The notes: generated by a model not told the origin, from the sequence alone. 17,870 nucleotides of DNA from an uncultured Oscillospiraceae bacterium (GCA_910577525.1 CAJTLI010000041.1:1-17870), one strand, 5' to 3'; positions 7,145-14,077 are shown, counted from the stretch's first letter. Translations and numbers: made by a program.

Positions 7145-8396
7145 GCGCCGGTGGGTGGAGCTGGGAAAGGACGCCCTCATCGTCCTGCTCACCCTGTCCG
7201 CCGTCTATCTGCTGACCTTGACGCCGCTGATCCAGGACAGCGGGGTGCTGGACCTGTTCGCACCCCAGGAGAGCCCCGGCGTGGGCAGCTCCGGCGGCGG
7301 CTGGGCCGCGGCCGTCGTCCCCACCCGCCTGGCCGTCACGGGGGAGGGGGGGCGCTGGGGCATCCAGTACGACGAGGCCCAGATGGAGGAGGCCTTTCCG
7401 CCCCTGGGCGCCCTGCTGGGGGACGCGCTGTCCTCCGCCGGGGAGCGTCAGGCCATGACGGAGGCCGCCTGGCGGAAGAAACTGGCCGGGCCCGGCATCT
7501 ATTTCGACTTTGAGGGCGAGGCGCCTCTAGCCGGGCTGGAGCGCTGGCTTCAAGGGGAGGAGAAGCGGAGTCTCGCCGGGTCCGCCCGGCGGCTGCTGCT
7601 GTGCGCCGGGGAGGGGGACCAGGTGCTCCTGTGCTGGCAGGAGGCCGGCGGCGGGGCCTTCTACTCCTGCGCCACCGCCCTGACCCAGGAGCTGCACCTG
7701 AATCCCGCGGTGGAGGCGGCGGCCTTCAACCGAGCCTACTTCGCCTTTGAGAACCCGGCGCTGGCGGACCGGCTGGCCCCCTATACCCTGATTACCGAGG
7801 AGGAGCATTCCGGGGCCGGGTACGACGTGTCCGTCCCCCTGACGGGGGACGCGGCGGCGCAGGTGCTGGAGGCGCTGTCCTTCAGCGCCCAAAACCACGC
7901 CCCGGTGAGCGCCGGCGAGGTGTATCTGGACGGCGCGGACCGGCTGGTAATCAGCGACGGCGGCCTGGTGACGTTCCGGGCCGCCCAGGGAGAGCGCTAT
8001 CCCGTGGGCCTCACCCTGACCGACGGGGTGGACGGCACCCTGGCGCTGGCGGAGGCCGCGCTGGGGGCCAGGTGCGGCGAGGCCCGGCTGTATCTCATGT
8101 CCGCCCGGGAGGAGGCGGAGGGAATCTGCATCCGGTTTGGCTATCTGCTGGAGGGCAGCGCGGTGGATCTGGGCGGCGAGGGCTGGGCGGCGGAATTCTG
8201 GGTTCAGGAGGGCTATATCACCCAGTTTACCCTCCGTTTCCGCAGCTATGCCGCCAACGGGGAGCGCACCCTGCTGCTGCCCATCGACAAGGCGGCGTCC
8301 ATGCTGCCTGACCTGACCAGCCGGCGGCGGGAGCTGGTGGTCCGCTACCGGGACGCGGGCGGGACCGGCCTGGCCCCCGGCTGGGTGGCCGTGTGA
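7134..8396 (+). CDS. yycH: YycH-family regulator of WalK
   Basis: A 420-residue protein with a single N-terminal membrane anchor (about residues 11-30, DALIVLLTLSAVYLLTLTPL) and a large extracytoplasmic region. The N-terminus, with a short basic stretch, one helix and a secreted alpha/beta domain, matches the YycH type. Identity is assigned mainly from its place between walK and yycI. In Bacillus, YycH and YycI bind WalK through their membrane helices and tune kinase activity. Start ATG 7134 lies within the last codons of walK with the RBS GGGAGGAGG. Sequence conservation in this family is low, so the call is moderate and rests on synteny and topology. Confidence 0.75.
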   Translation: MRNKRRWVELGKDALIVLLTLSAVYLLTLTPLIQDSGVLDLFAPQESPGVGSSGGGWAAAVVPTRLAVTGEGGRWGIQYDEAQMEEAFPPLGALLGDALSSAGERQAMTEAAWRKKLAGPGIYFDFEGEAPLAGLERWLQGEEKRSLAGSARRLLLCAGEGDQVLLCWQEAGGGAFYSCATALTQELHLNPAVEAAAFNRAYFAFENPALADRLAPYTLITEEEHSGAGYDVSVPLTGDAAAQVLEALSFSAQNHAPVSAGEVYLDGADRLVISDGGLVTFRAAQGERYPVGLTLTDGVDGTLALAEAALGARCGEARLYLMSAREEAEGICIRFGYLLEGSAVDLGGEGWAAEFWVQEGYITQFTLRFRSYAANGERTLLLPIDKAASMLPDLTSRRRELVVRYRDAGGTGLAPGWVAV

Positions 8397-8414
8397 GAGG
8401 GGGCGCGGGACAGC

Positions 8415-9248
8415 GTGGAATGGCATAAGCTGAAAAACATCATCCTGCTCATCCTGCTGGTGGTCAACGGCTTTCTGCTGGTGCTGGTGGGCTCCCGGCT
8501 GGAGGAGGCCGCGCAGTATGAGCGCAAGGCCCTGGAGCAGACGGTGCAGGTGCTGGAGCGCGGCGGCATCCAGGTGGACCTGGAGGCCGTGGACCCGGCG
8601 GAGGGCCTGTTCCCGGCCATGGTGGAACGGGACCTGGAGCGGGAGGTCCGGATGGCCCGGGCCCTGCTGGGTCAAGCCGCCGAGGCGGACAACCGGGGGG
8701 GCGGGCTGTATCTCTACCGGAGCGGCGCGGGGGAGCTGAGCGTCCGGGCGGGGGGAGAGCTGTCGGCGAAGCTGGAGGGCGGCGCGGGCTGGCAGGCGGA
8801 CCACCCGGAGCGCCATGCCGCCGGGCTGCTGAGGAAAATGGGGATTGACGGGGCGCAGGCCGGCGTGACGGAGGAGGACGGGTGGACCCGGGTGCGGTTC
8901 CGGCAGCTGTGGAACGGAATGCCCGTGTTCTCCTGCGAGCTGGAGTTCGCCTATCGCGGCGGCGTCCTGGACTCCATCCGCGGTACGCTGCTCACCGCGC
9001 AGGCCGGGACGGCGGAGGCGGGACAGAGCATGACCCTGCCCACGGCGCTGATGCGCTTTTCCGAGGAGATTGCCGCCACCGGCGACGTGTGCACCGCCAT
9101 CCGCTCCATGGAGCCGGGCTACCGTGGGATGGCCCAGTCCCTGTCCGGCGGGACCAGGCTGGCCCCGGTGTGGCTGGTGACGACTGACACCGCAAGATAC
9201 TATTTGGACTGCGCCGCCGGGGAGCTCACCCGGCTGACCAATCCATAA
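8415..9248 (+). CDS. yycI: YycI-family regulator of WalK
   Basis: A 277-residue protein. Its N-terminus, MEWHKLKNIILLILLVVNGFL, closely follows the YycI pattern (M-D/E-W-x-K-x-K-N-I, then one membrane helix at about 8-27). The rest is extracytoplasmic, with a YycH-like fold expected near the C-terminus (PVWLVTTDTARYYLDCAAGEL). It should pair with YycH to modulate WalK. The start is GTG 8415, 18 nt after the yycH stop, with a purine-rich GAGAGGGGG upstream. The TAA stop (9246-9248) is also the left direct repeat of a small inserted element, so the native 3' end may have been cut exactly at the stop codon. The usual next Bacillus gene (walJ) is absent here. Confidence 0.82.
   Translation: MEWHKLKNIILLILLVVNGFLLVLVGSRLEEAAQYERKALEQTVQVLERGGIQVDLEAVDPAEGLFPAMVERDLEREVRMARALLGQAAEADNRGGGLYLYRSGAGELSVRAGGELSAKLEGGAGWQADHPERHAAGLLRKMGIDGAQAGVTEEDGWTRVRFRQLWNGMPVFSCELEFAYRGGVLDSIRGTLLTAQAGTAEAGQSMTLPTALMRFSEEIAATGDVCTAIRSMEPGYRGMAQSLSGGTRLAPVWLVTTDTARYYLDCAAGELTRLTNP
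9246..9248. repeat. Left TAA target-site duplication (equals yycI stop codon)
   Basis: TAA at 9246-9248 matches TAA at 9410-9412 across the inverted-repeat element. Three bases can match by chance, but they abut both inverted-repeat tips exactly. Confidence 0.6.
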
Positions 9249-9409
9249 GAGCCTGTTTAATATCTCGAAGAATGCCGGCTGGCGAGGGATTTTCCCGTCA
9301 GGCGAGGCGGGATTTCACAGGAATAATTGCGTTTATTTCAAGAAATCACAACGAAGCATGGCGGGAAAAGCCCCGTCAAATGGCGTTTTGAGAGATGTTA
9401 AACAGGTTC
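9249..9409. mobile_element. 161-bp MITE-like element with terminal inverted repeats
   Basis: The ends GAGCCTGTTTAATATCTC (9249-9266) and, read from the other strand, GAACCTGTTTAACATCTC (9409-9392) match at 16 of 18 positions. Similarity between arms continues inward, imperfectly, for about 65 bp (TTTTCCCG, GATTTC), so the whole element folds as one long hairpin. It is flanked by TAA on both sides (9246-9248 and 9410-9412), consistent with a 3-bp target duplication. It has no coding capacity. GAG-type ends with a 3-bp TNA duplication recall the IS1031 subgroup of IS5, which is an inference from memory. Confidence 0.8.
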
Positions 9410-9412
9410 TAA
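9410..9412. repeat. Right TAA target-site duplication
   Basis: The second copy of the TAA flanks the right tip of the MITE-like element. Confidence 0.6.
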
Positions 9413-9413
9413 C

Positions 9414-9444
9414 GCATGTCTGACAAGCCCCCCTTCATAGGATA
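9414..9444 (+). promoter_or_regulatory. Candidate sigma-E (mother-cell) promoter of spoVB
   Basis: CATAGGATA (9436-9444) fits the -10 of sigma-E/sigma-K promoters (CATAnnnTA). GCATGTC (9414-9420), 15 bp upstream, matches 5 of 7 positions of a sigma-E -35 (KMATATT). The same CATAGGAT occurs in the stronger promoter before spoIIIAA. spoVB is a sigma-E gene in Bacillus. The -35 match is weak. Confidence 0.45.
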
Positions 9445-9471
9445 GCCGAGAAGTATCCTGTCAAGGGGGGC
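9427..9471 (+). promoter_or_regulatory. Hairpin sequestering the spoVB ribosome binding site
   Basis: GCCCCCCTT (9427-9435) pairs perfectly with AAGGGGGGC (9463-9471), and inside it AGGATA (9439-9444) pairs with TATCCT (9454-9459) around a 9-nt loop. The 3' arm is the G-rich Shine-Dalgarno of spoVB, whose TTG start is at 9479. The hairpin is not directly followed by a U-tract (GAGG intervenes before T5), so a translational role is more likely than termination. Confidence 0.6.
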
Positions 9472-9478
9472 GAGGTTT

Positions 9479-11035
9479 TTGTCTACGATTCTGGCCGGAA
9501 CCGTGCTGCTCACCGCCACCGGCCTGTTTTCCCAGGTGGTGGGGTTTGTCTACCGCATGCTGCTCTCCCGGATGATCGGCGCGGAGACCATGGGACTGTA
9601 CCAGCTGGTGATGCCGGTGTACTCCATGCTCATGTCGGTGACGGCGGTGGGGCTGACGGTGGCGGTGTCCACCCTGTCCGCCCGGTATCACGCCCTGGGG
9701 GACAGCGGCACGGTGCGGCTGGTGCTGCGGCGGGCGCTGAAGAATTTCCTGCTGCTGGCCCTTCCCCTGGGGCTGGCGGTATGCGTGCTGTCCGACCCCA
9801 TCTCGGTCTATCTGCTGGGGGATGCCCGCACCAGGCTGGGCGTGGTGGTGATGGTGCCCTGTATGCTGCTCACCGGGGTGGAGAACCTCCACAAGCACTG
9901 CTTTTACGGCATCGGCCGGGTGCGGCCCCCCGCCGCCGTGGAGACGGCGGAGCAGCTCATCCGGGCGGGGGCGGTGCTGGCGCTGCTGGCGGCCCTGCTG
10001 CCCCGGAGCGCGGAGGAGACCGTGGGGGTCATCGCCCTGGGCATGGTGCTGTGCGAGGTGTTCTCCGCCTGCGCCCTCACCCTGCTGTTCCGGCGGCACT
10101 GGCGGCGGTTCCCCCCCGGCCCCGCCGGGGAGGATGTGAGCGGAAGGCGGCTGCTGGCCATCGCCCTGCCGGTGGGGGCCACCTCCCTGCTGGGCACCCT
10201 GCTGGGGTCGGCCAACGCGGTGCTCATCCCGGCCAAGCTGGTGGAGGGGGGCATGACTCTGCCGGAGGCCATGGCGGAGTTCGGGGTGCTCAGCGGCATG
10301 ACCCTGCCCCTGCTGGGCCTGCCCACCGGGTTCATCGGGGCGCTGTGCCTGGTGATGGTGCCCGACCTGTCCCGCCGGACGGCCCGGGGGGACCGGCGGG
10401 CGGCGGCGGGGTTTTTGGACCGGGTGATGACCGCCACCTCCCTGCTGATGGCGCCGGCCATGGCCCTGCTGGCGGTGATCGGGCCGGCGGTGGGCCGGGC
10501 CCTGTTCCGGGACCAGCGGGTGGGAGAGCTGATCCTGCCCCTGGCGGCGGGGACGCTGCTGGGCTGCTGGCAGTCGGTGCTGTCCGGGGCGCTGAACGGC
10601 CTGGGGCTCCAGGACAAGGGGGCCCGCAACGCCATTATCAGCGACGTGGTCCAGCTGGCCTTCACCTTTTTTGCCGTGGCCCGGTTCGGGCTGGCGGGGT
10701 TCGCGGCGGGGTATGTGGCCTCCGGGCTGGCGGGGGCGGGGCTGAATCTGGCCTCGGTCCTCCGGGCGGCGGGGCTGCGCCCCAAGTGGTTCGAGTGGTT
10801 TGTCCGGCCCCTGCTGGCCTGCGTGCTGATGGGGCTGTGGTGCAATCTCCTGTTCCGAATCATGCTGGACGCGGGCTGCGGCGAGGGCGTGTCGGCGCTG
10901 GTGTGCGCGGCCCTGGGCCTGACGGTGTATATGGCCGCCCTGCTGGCCCAGGGCCTGCCGGCGGGGGAGGCGGCCGCCCGGCTCAGGGCGGATCTCAAAG
11001 AGAGGAGGCGGGCGGCACGGGACCTAGAATCTTGA
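9479..11035 (+). CDS. spoVB: Stage V sporulation protein B, MOP/MATE-superfamily flippase
   Basis: A 518-residue polytopic membrane protein, almost entirely hydrophobic, with about 14 predicted helices. The N-terminus (AGTVLLTATGLFSQVVGFVYRMLLSRMIGAE) is typical of SpoVB/MurJ-like lipid-linked oligosaccharide flippases. SpoVB is needed for spore cortex formation, probably by moving peptidoglycan precursors across the outer forespore membrane. The start is TTG 9479, with the G-run and GAGG (9465-9475) as Shine-Dalgarno. The start region is embedded in a hairpin with a candidate sigma-E promoter. Its stop TGA overlaps the TTG start of the next gene. A paralogue such as YkvU or a general MurJ-type flippase is an alternative; the sporulation-type promoter favours SpoVB. 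Confidence 0.82.
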   Translation: MSTILAGTVLLTATGLFSQVVGFVYRMLLSRMIGAETMGLYQLVMPVYSMLMSVTAVGLTVAVSTLSARYHALGDSGTVRLVLRRALKNFLLLALPLGLAVCVLSDPISVYLLGDARTRLGVVVMVPCMLLTGVENLHKHCFYGIGRVRPPAAVETAEQLIRAGAVLALLAALLPRSAEETVGVIALGMVLCEVFSACALTLLFRRHWRRFPPGPAGEDVSGRRLLAIALPVGATSLLGTLLGSANAVLIPAKLVEGGMTLPEAMAEFGVLSGMTLPLLGLPTGFIGALCLVMVPDLSRRTARGDRRAAAGFLDRVMTATSLLMAPAMALLAVIGPAVGRALFRDQRVGELILPLAAGTLLGCWQSVLSGALNGLGLQDKGARNAIISDVVQLAFTFFAVARFGLAGFAAGYVASGLAGAGLNLASVLRAAGLRPKWFEWFVRPLLACVLMGLWCNLLFRIMLDAGCGEGVSALVCAALGLTVYMAALLAQGLPAGEAAARLRADLKERRRAARDLES

Positions 11036-11658
11036 TCTCCACCGGGGGCGGGGACGCCTCCAACTATCTGGCGGCCCTGAGGGCCGCCGGGGGGACCGGG
11101 GAGGCCCGGTATCTCCCCGGCCCGGACCTGTCCTATGACGGACTGCTTCTGGCCGGGGGCGGCGACCCCCATCCCTCCCTGTTCGGCCAGGAAAACCGGG
11201 GCTCCCGGGACATCGACCGGGCCCGGGACCGGGCGGAGCTGGCCCTGCTGGAGGGGTTTCTGGGGGCGGGCAGGCCGGTTCTGGCCATCTGCCGGGGGCA
11301 CCAGATGGCGAACATCTATCTGGGCGGCACGCTGATCCAGGACCTGCCCCCCGGCCAGTCCGGGAGGCACCAGGCGCCGGACCGGGACCTGCTTCACAGG
11401 GTGCGGACGGCGGAGGGCTCGCTGCTGCGCCGGCTCTGGGGGCCCGCCTGCCTGGTGAACAGCAGCCACCACCAGGCGCTGGGGGCCCTGGGCCGGGGCC
11501 TGCGGGCCGCCGCCCGGTCGGAGGACGGCGTGATTGAGGCGGCGGAGCACGAGACGCTTCCGCTCATCTCCGTCCAGTTCCACCCGGAGCGGATGGCCCG
11601 GCCCGCCGCGGCGGACGGCGGGGCCCTCTTCCGGGCGTTTCTGGAGCTGTTCCCATAG
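11032..11658 (+). CDS. Class-I glutamine amidotransferase-like hydrolase (peptidase C26 / PuuD type)
   Basis: A protein of about 208 residues with the class-I amidotransferase fold. The nucleophile C87 is in the elbow LAICRGHQM, and the His/Glu of the triad are H184 and E186 in VQFHPE. LLAGGGDPHPSLFGQ is the characteristic gamma-glutamyl-GABA hydrolase / peptidase C26 segment. It probably hydrolyses a gamma-glutamyl amide; the true substrate is unknown. I chose TTG 11032, which overlaps the spoVB stop as TTGA and suggests coupled translation, although the first beta strand (PRILIST) appears to begin three codons earlier and no better start codon is in frame nearby. The protein is shorter than typical PuuD (about 250). 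It ends just before a strong terminator. Confidence 0.8.
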   Translation: MISTGGGDASNYLAALRAAGGTGEARYLPGPDLSYDGLLLAGGGDPHPSLFGQENRGSRDIDRARDRAELALLEGFLGAGRPVLAICRGHQMANIYLGGTLIQDLPPGQSGRHQAPDRDLLHRVRTAEGSLLRRLWGPACLVNSSHHQALGALGRGLRAAARSEDGVIEAAEHETLPLISVQFHPERMARPAAADGGALFRAFLELFP

Positions 11659-11668
11659 GGCACCGGTG

Positions 11669-11706
11669 AAAACGGCCTGTCTGGATTGCTCCAGACAGGC
11701 CGTTTT
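11669..11706. terminator. Bidirectional intrinsic terminator (C26 hydrolase / SLH protein)
   Basis: AAAACGGCCTGTCTGG (11669-11684) and CCAGACAGGCCGTTTT (11691-11706) form a perfect 16-bp stem with a 6-nt loop. The A4 and T4 ends give a U-tract on each strand. It lies between convergent genes. Confidence 0.92.
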
Positions 11707-11728
11707 GAGGGAATTTGAGCGCGTCCGC

Positions 11729-12682
11729 TCAACCGAAGAACCCGCCGCTGTTCCGGCTGTCCAGCACGTCCAGCATGGCGGACAGCATCTCCGCCGCCTC
11801 GGCGTGGGTGAGGGGCTTGGCCAGGTCCGCGCTGCTGCGCAGCACGGACACCGCCTCCATGTTCACCACCGACTGGTAGGCCCAGGCGGGGGCGGTCTCC
11901 GCCGAGAGGGTGGCGGCGCTCACGTCGCCGGGGGCCAGCAGGCGGTCGATGATGACGGCGGCCTCCGCCTGAGTCACCGGGCGGCCGGGGGCGAACACCG
12001 TCTGCCCCGCGTCGTTGTGGCTGCCGCAGACGGCGCCCTGAACCAGGGCGGCGGACACATAGCCCTTTGCCCAGGCGGAGATGTCCCCGTCGTCGTAAAA
12101 TCCGGTGAGGGACACGTCCTGGAGGGGGGAGCTGCCCGCGGCGGTCATGGCCATGGCCAGGAACTCCTCCCTGGTGAAGGAGCTGTCGGGGTCAAAGCAG
12201 TACAGCGTCCCCACCCGGCGCCCGGTGTACACGCCGGCCTCGGCCAGCCGCAGGGCGGCGTAGTGGGAGGGGTCGCCCGCCATGTCGGAGTAGCTGACGG
12301 CGGTTTTCTGCTTCTGGATGACGATTTTCACCGTGGCGGGCTGGGAGGTGTTGCCGTTGCTGTCGATGGCCACGTAGGTGAAGCGGTCCTTGCCCTTCTT
12401 CCCCTCATAGGGGGTGTAGGTGAAGGCGGCGGGGTCGTTCTCATCCAGGGCCACCTCGCCCCGGGCGGGGCTGTCCACGATCTGGAACGTGACCAGATCG
12501 CCCTCCGGGTCCACGGCGGCGAAGCGGCTGAAAATGGCCACGCCCTTGTAGGTGTTAAGGGACAGGTTCTCCGCGATGGGGGCGGCGTTTTCCATCTCCG
12601 CGGTGGAGGTGGTCAGCGCCCAGGCCGGAACGGCCATCACCCCCGCCAGGCAGAGGGATAAGATTGCAGCTTTGAGTTTCAA
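11729..12682 (-). CDS. Secreted SLH-domain cell-surface protein with an Ig/cadherin-like domain
   Basis: A 317-residue exported protein. Residues 1-22 are a signal peptide (MKLKAAILSLCLAGVMAVPAWA) cleaved after AWA. Residues about 30-125 form a cadherin/Ig-like beta domain (VDPEGDLVTFQIVDSPARG, FTYTPYEGKKGKDRFTY), as in Big_9/cadherin repeats. Residues about 130-310 contain three S-layer homology repeats: YSDMAGDPSHYAALRLAEAG with FTREEFLAMAM; FYDDGDISAWAKGYVSAALVQG with VTQAEAAVIIDRLL; and the degenerate PAWAYQSVVNMEAVSVL with LTHAEAAEML. SLH domains anchor proteins to pyruvylated secondary cell-wall polymers. The start is TTG with AAAGGAGG about 8 nt upstream. It sits 93 nt downstream of rodA behind a terminator. 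The cargo role of the Ig-like domain is unknown. Confidence 0.87.
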   Translation of the reverse strand: MKLKAAILSLCLAGVMAVPAWALTTSTAEMENAAPIAENLSLNTYKGVAIFSRFAAVDPEGDLVTFQIVDSPARGEVALDENDPAAFTYTPYEGKKGKDRFTYVAIDSNGNTSQPATVKIVIQKQKTAVSYSDMAGDPSHYAALRLAEAGVYTGRRVGTLYCFDPDSSFTREEFLAMAMTAAGSSPLQDVSLTGFYDDGDISAWAKGYVSAALVQGAVCGSHNDAGQTVFAPGRPVTQAEAAVIIDRLLAPGDVSAATLSAETAPAWAYQSVVNMEAVSVLRSSADLAKPLTHAEAAEMLSAMLDVLDSRNSGGFFG

Positions 12683-12732
12683 AGGGAAAGCCTCCTTTGT
12701 ACGGGTTTGGGACTAGCATATACCAAAGGAGC

Positions 12733-12768
12733 AAAAATATGCGGACGCTTCCAGTCGAAAGCGTCCGC
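12733..12768 (-). terminator. Intrinsic terminator downstream of rodA
   Basis: On the - strand, GCGGACGCTT (12768-12759) and AAGCGTCCGC (12750-12741) form a 10-bp stem with an 8-nt loop, followed by ATATTTTTGC. It begins 7 nt after the rodA stop. Confidence 0.88.
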
Positions 12769-12775
12769 AAAATTT

Positions 12776-13957
12776 TCACAGCTGACTTCGGTCCTTGAGC
12801 CAGCTGGGCAGGGGCCGCATTTTAATCCCCGATACGAGGCCCATGGCGATGAACAGGGTCAGGGTGGAGGAGCCGCCGTAGCTGAAAAAGGGCAGGGTCA
12901 GGCCGATGACCGGCCCCACGTACAGGCACATGGCCACATTGATGATGGTCTGAATCATGAGCATGGCGGCGATGCCCATGGCGATATAGGCGGACATATA
13001 GCTTTTGGCCCGCCGGGACACCCAGACGCACCGCAGGATGATGAGCAGCAGCACCAGCAGCACCGCGCAGCAGCCGATGAGGCCGAACTCCTCCCCGCAC
13101 ACGGCGAAGATGTTGTCGGTATGCCGGGCGGGCAGGTTGGTGGAGTCCAGGGACTGGGTCTGGGTGCCCTTGAGCCAGCCCATGCCGGTGAGCTGCCCCG
13201 AGCCGATGGCCAGCAGGGAGCGGCTCTGCTGCCAGCCCCGGCCCAGGGGGTCCAGGTCGTGGTCCAGCACCACCCGGAAGCGCATGATGCGGTAGTCGGT
13301 CCAATATTTGGTGCGGGGCAGGATGAACTTCCACAAAAAGACCACCAGCCCCACCATGGGCGTACCCACGCCGATGAACCACCACTTGCTCACCCCGGCC
13401 ACCCAGGCCATGATGACGAAGATGAACAGATAGACGATGACCATGCCCCAGTCGCTGGACAGCACCGCCAGCGACCCGGCGAACACCCCGGTGAGCACCA
13501 CGTATTTCAGAAGGGCGGGGAACCGGCCAAGCCCTCTCGGCCGCTCCTTGTTGATCATCCAGGCCAGCACCACGATGAAGGCCAGCTTGGCGATCTCCCC
13601 GGGCTGGAAGCCGAAGTATTTCCCGATGACGGGGAGAAACACCCAGCTCTTGTTGCCGGTGCCGTCGTCCCGGCCGAAGGGTTTGATGAGGGCGATGACG
13701 AACAGCCCCAGCAGCAGGAATACCCACCACCACTTCTCCATCAGGTACTCGATGTCGATGAAGGTGACCCACACATAGGCCACGATGCCCATGCACAGAA
13801 ACATGATGTGCTTCTTAGGGTAGGAATCGAGGCCGTAGCTGTACCGGGTGGCGCTGTAGATCAGCGCCAGCCCCATGAGGCTGGCCAGGACGCACAGGCA
13901 CAGCAGGACCACGTCGCCCTTTTTGAAAAACTCCTTGATTGTGCGCACGGGCTGCAA
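12776..13957 (-). CDS. rodA: Rod shape-determining protein RodA (SEDS peptidoglycan glycosyltransferase)
   Basis: A 393-residue membrane protein of the FtsW/RodA/SpoVE (SEDS) family with about 10 helices. Signatures include LIYSATRY in TM1, the extracellular LPARHTDNIFAVCGEEFGLIG, which contains the conserved catalytic Asp (TD motif), and PFFSYGGSSTLTLFIAMGLV near the C-terminus. It polymerises lipid II into glycan strands during elongation, normally with a class B PBP. No PBP2 or mreBCD gene is adjacent. WRQQSRSLLAIGSG-like central sequence (GRGWQQSRSLLAIGSGQLTG) and length fit RodA over FtsW, though SpoVE cannot be excluded. The start is TTG 13957, with GGAGAGGGGG about 9 nt upstream; GTG 13948 is a possible alternative. 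Confidence 0.87.
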   Translation of the reverse strand: MQPVRTIKEFFKKGDVVLLCLCVLASLMGLALIYSATRYSYGLDSYPKKHIMFLCMGIVAYVWVTFIDIEYLMEKWWWVFLLLGLFVIALIKPFGRDDGTGNKSWVFLPVIGKYFGFQPGEIAKLAFIVVLAWMINKERPRGLGRFPALLKYVVLTGVFAGSLAVLSSDWGMVIVYLFIFVIMAWVAGVSKWWFIGVGTPMVGLVVFLWKFILPRTKYWTDYRIMRFRVVLDHDLDPLGRGWQQSRSLLAIGSGQLTGMGWLKGTQTQSLDSTNLPARHTDNIFAVCGEEFGLIGCCAVLLVLLLIILRCVWVSRRAKSYMSAYIAMGIAAMLMIQTIINVAMCLYVGPVIGLTLPFFSYGGSSTLTLFIAMGLVSGIKMRPLPSWLKDRSQL

Positions 13958-13994
13958 GGCGCGGCCCCCTCTCCGTCAAAGATGTGAATCCGGT

Positions 13995-14020
13995 CCGGCC
14001 CCGCAGGGGGCGGGGCCCGG
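13995..14020 (-). other. GC-rich hairpin in the rodA leader
   Basis: GGCCCCGC (13997-14004) pairs with GCGGGGCC (14010-14017), extended by CC/GG across one bulged base. It lies about 40 nt upstream of the rodA start, in its transcribed leader if the divergent promoter is used. No U-tract follows. Function is unknown. Confidence 0.4.
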
Positions 14021-14028
14021 AAAACAGC

Positions 14029-14077
14029 TGCAAATTAGTATAGCACACCGGCGGGAAATATGCTATACTCATTTGCG
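14029..14077. promoter_or_regulatory. Palindromic divergent promoter region of rodA and tsaE
   Basis: The arms 14029-14045 and 14061-14077 are inverted repeats matching at 15 of 17 positions, separated by 15 bp. Each arm carries TGCTATACT, an extended -10 element, pointing outward: + strand TATACT at 14064-14069 toward tsaE, - strand TATACT at 14042-14037 toward rodA. Neither has a clear -35. The symmetry may be coincidence of two promoters or an operator for a dimeric regulator. Confidence 0.6.

Noticed and set aside
9427..9481. Intrinsic terminator of the wal operon at the spoVB hairpin
   Set aside because: Four non-T bases (GAGG) separate the stem from the T-run, and the T-run includes the spoVB TTG start. 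An RBS-masking role fits better, though partial termination is not excluded.
9781..11031. A frame-shifted upstream extension of the C26 hydrolase through spoVB
   Set aside because: The upstream part is a Gly/Ala/Arg/Pro-rich shadow of spoVB. Only the segment from about 11032 has the amidotransferase fold.
12707..13987. A 426-codon + strand frame opposite rodA
   Set aside because: It is His/Gln/Asp-rich antisense of transmembrane codons; rodA on the - strand has all SEDS motifs.
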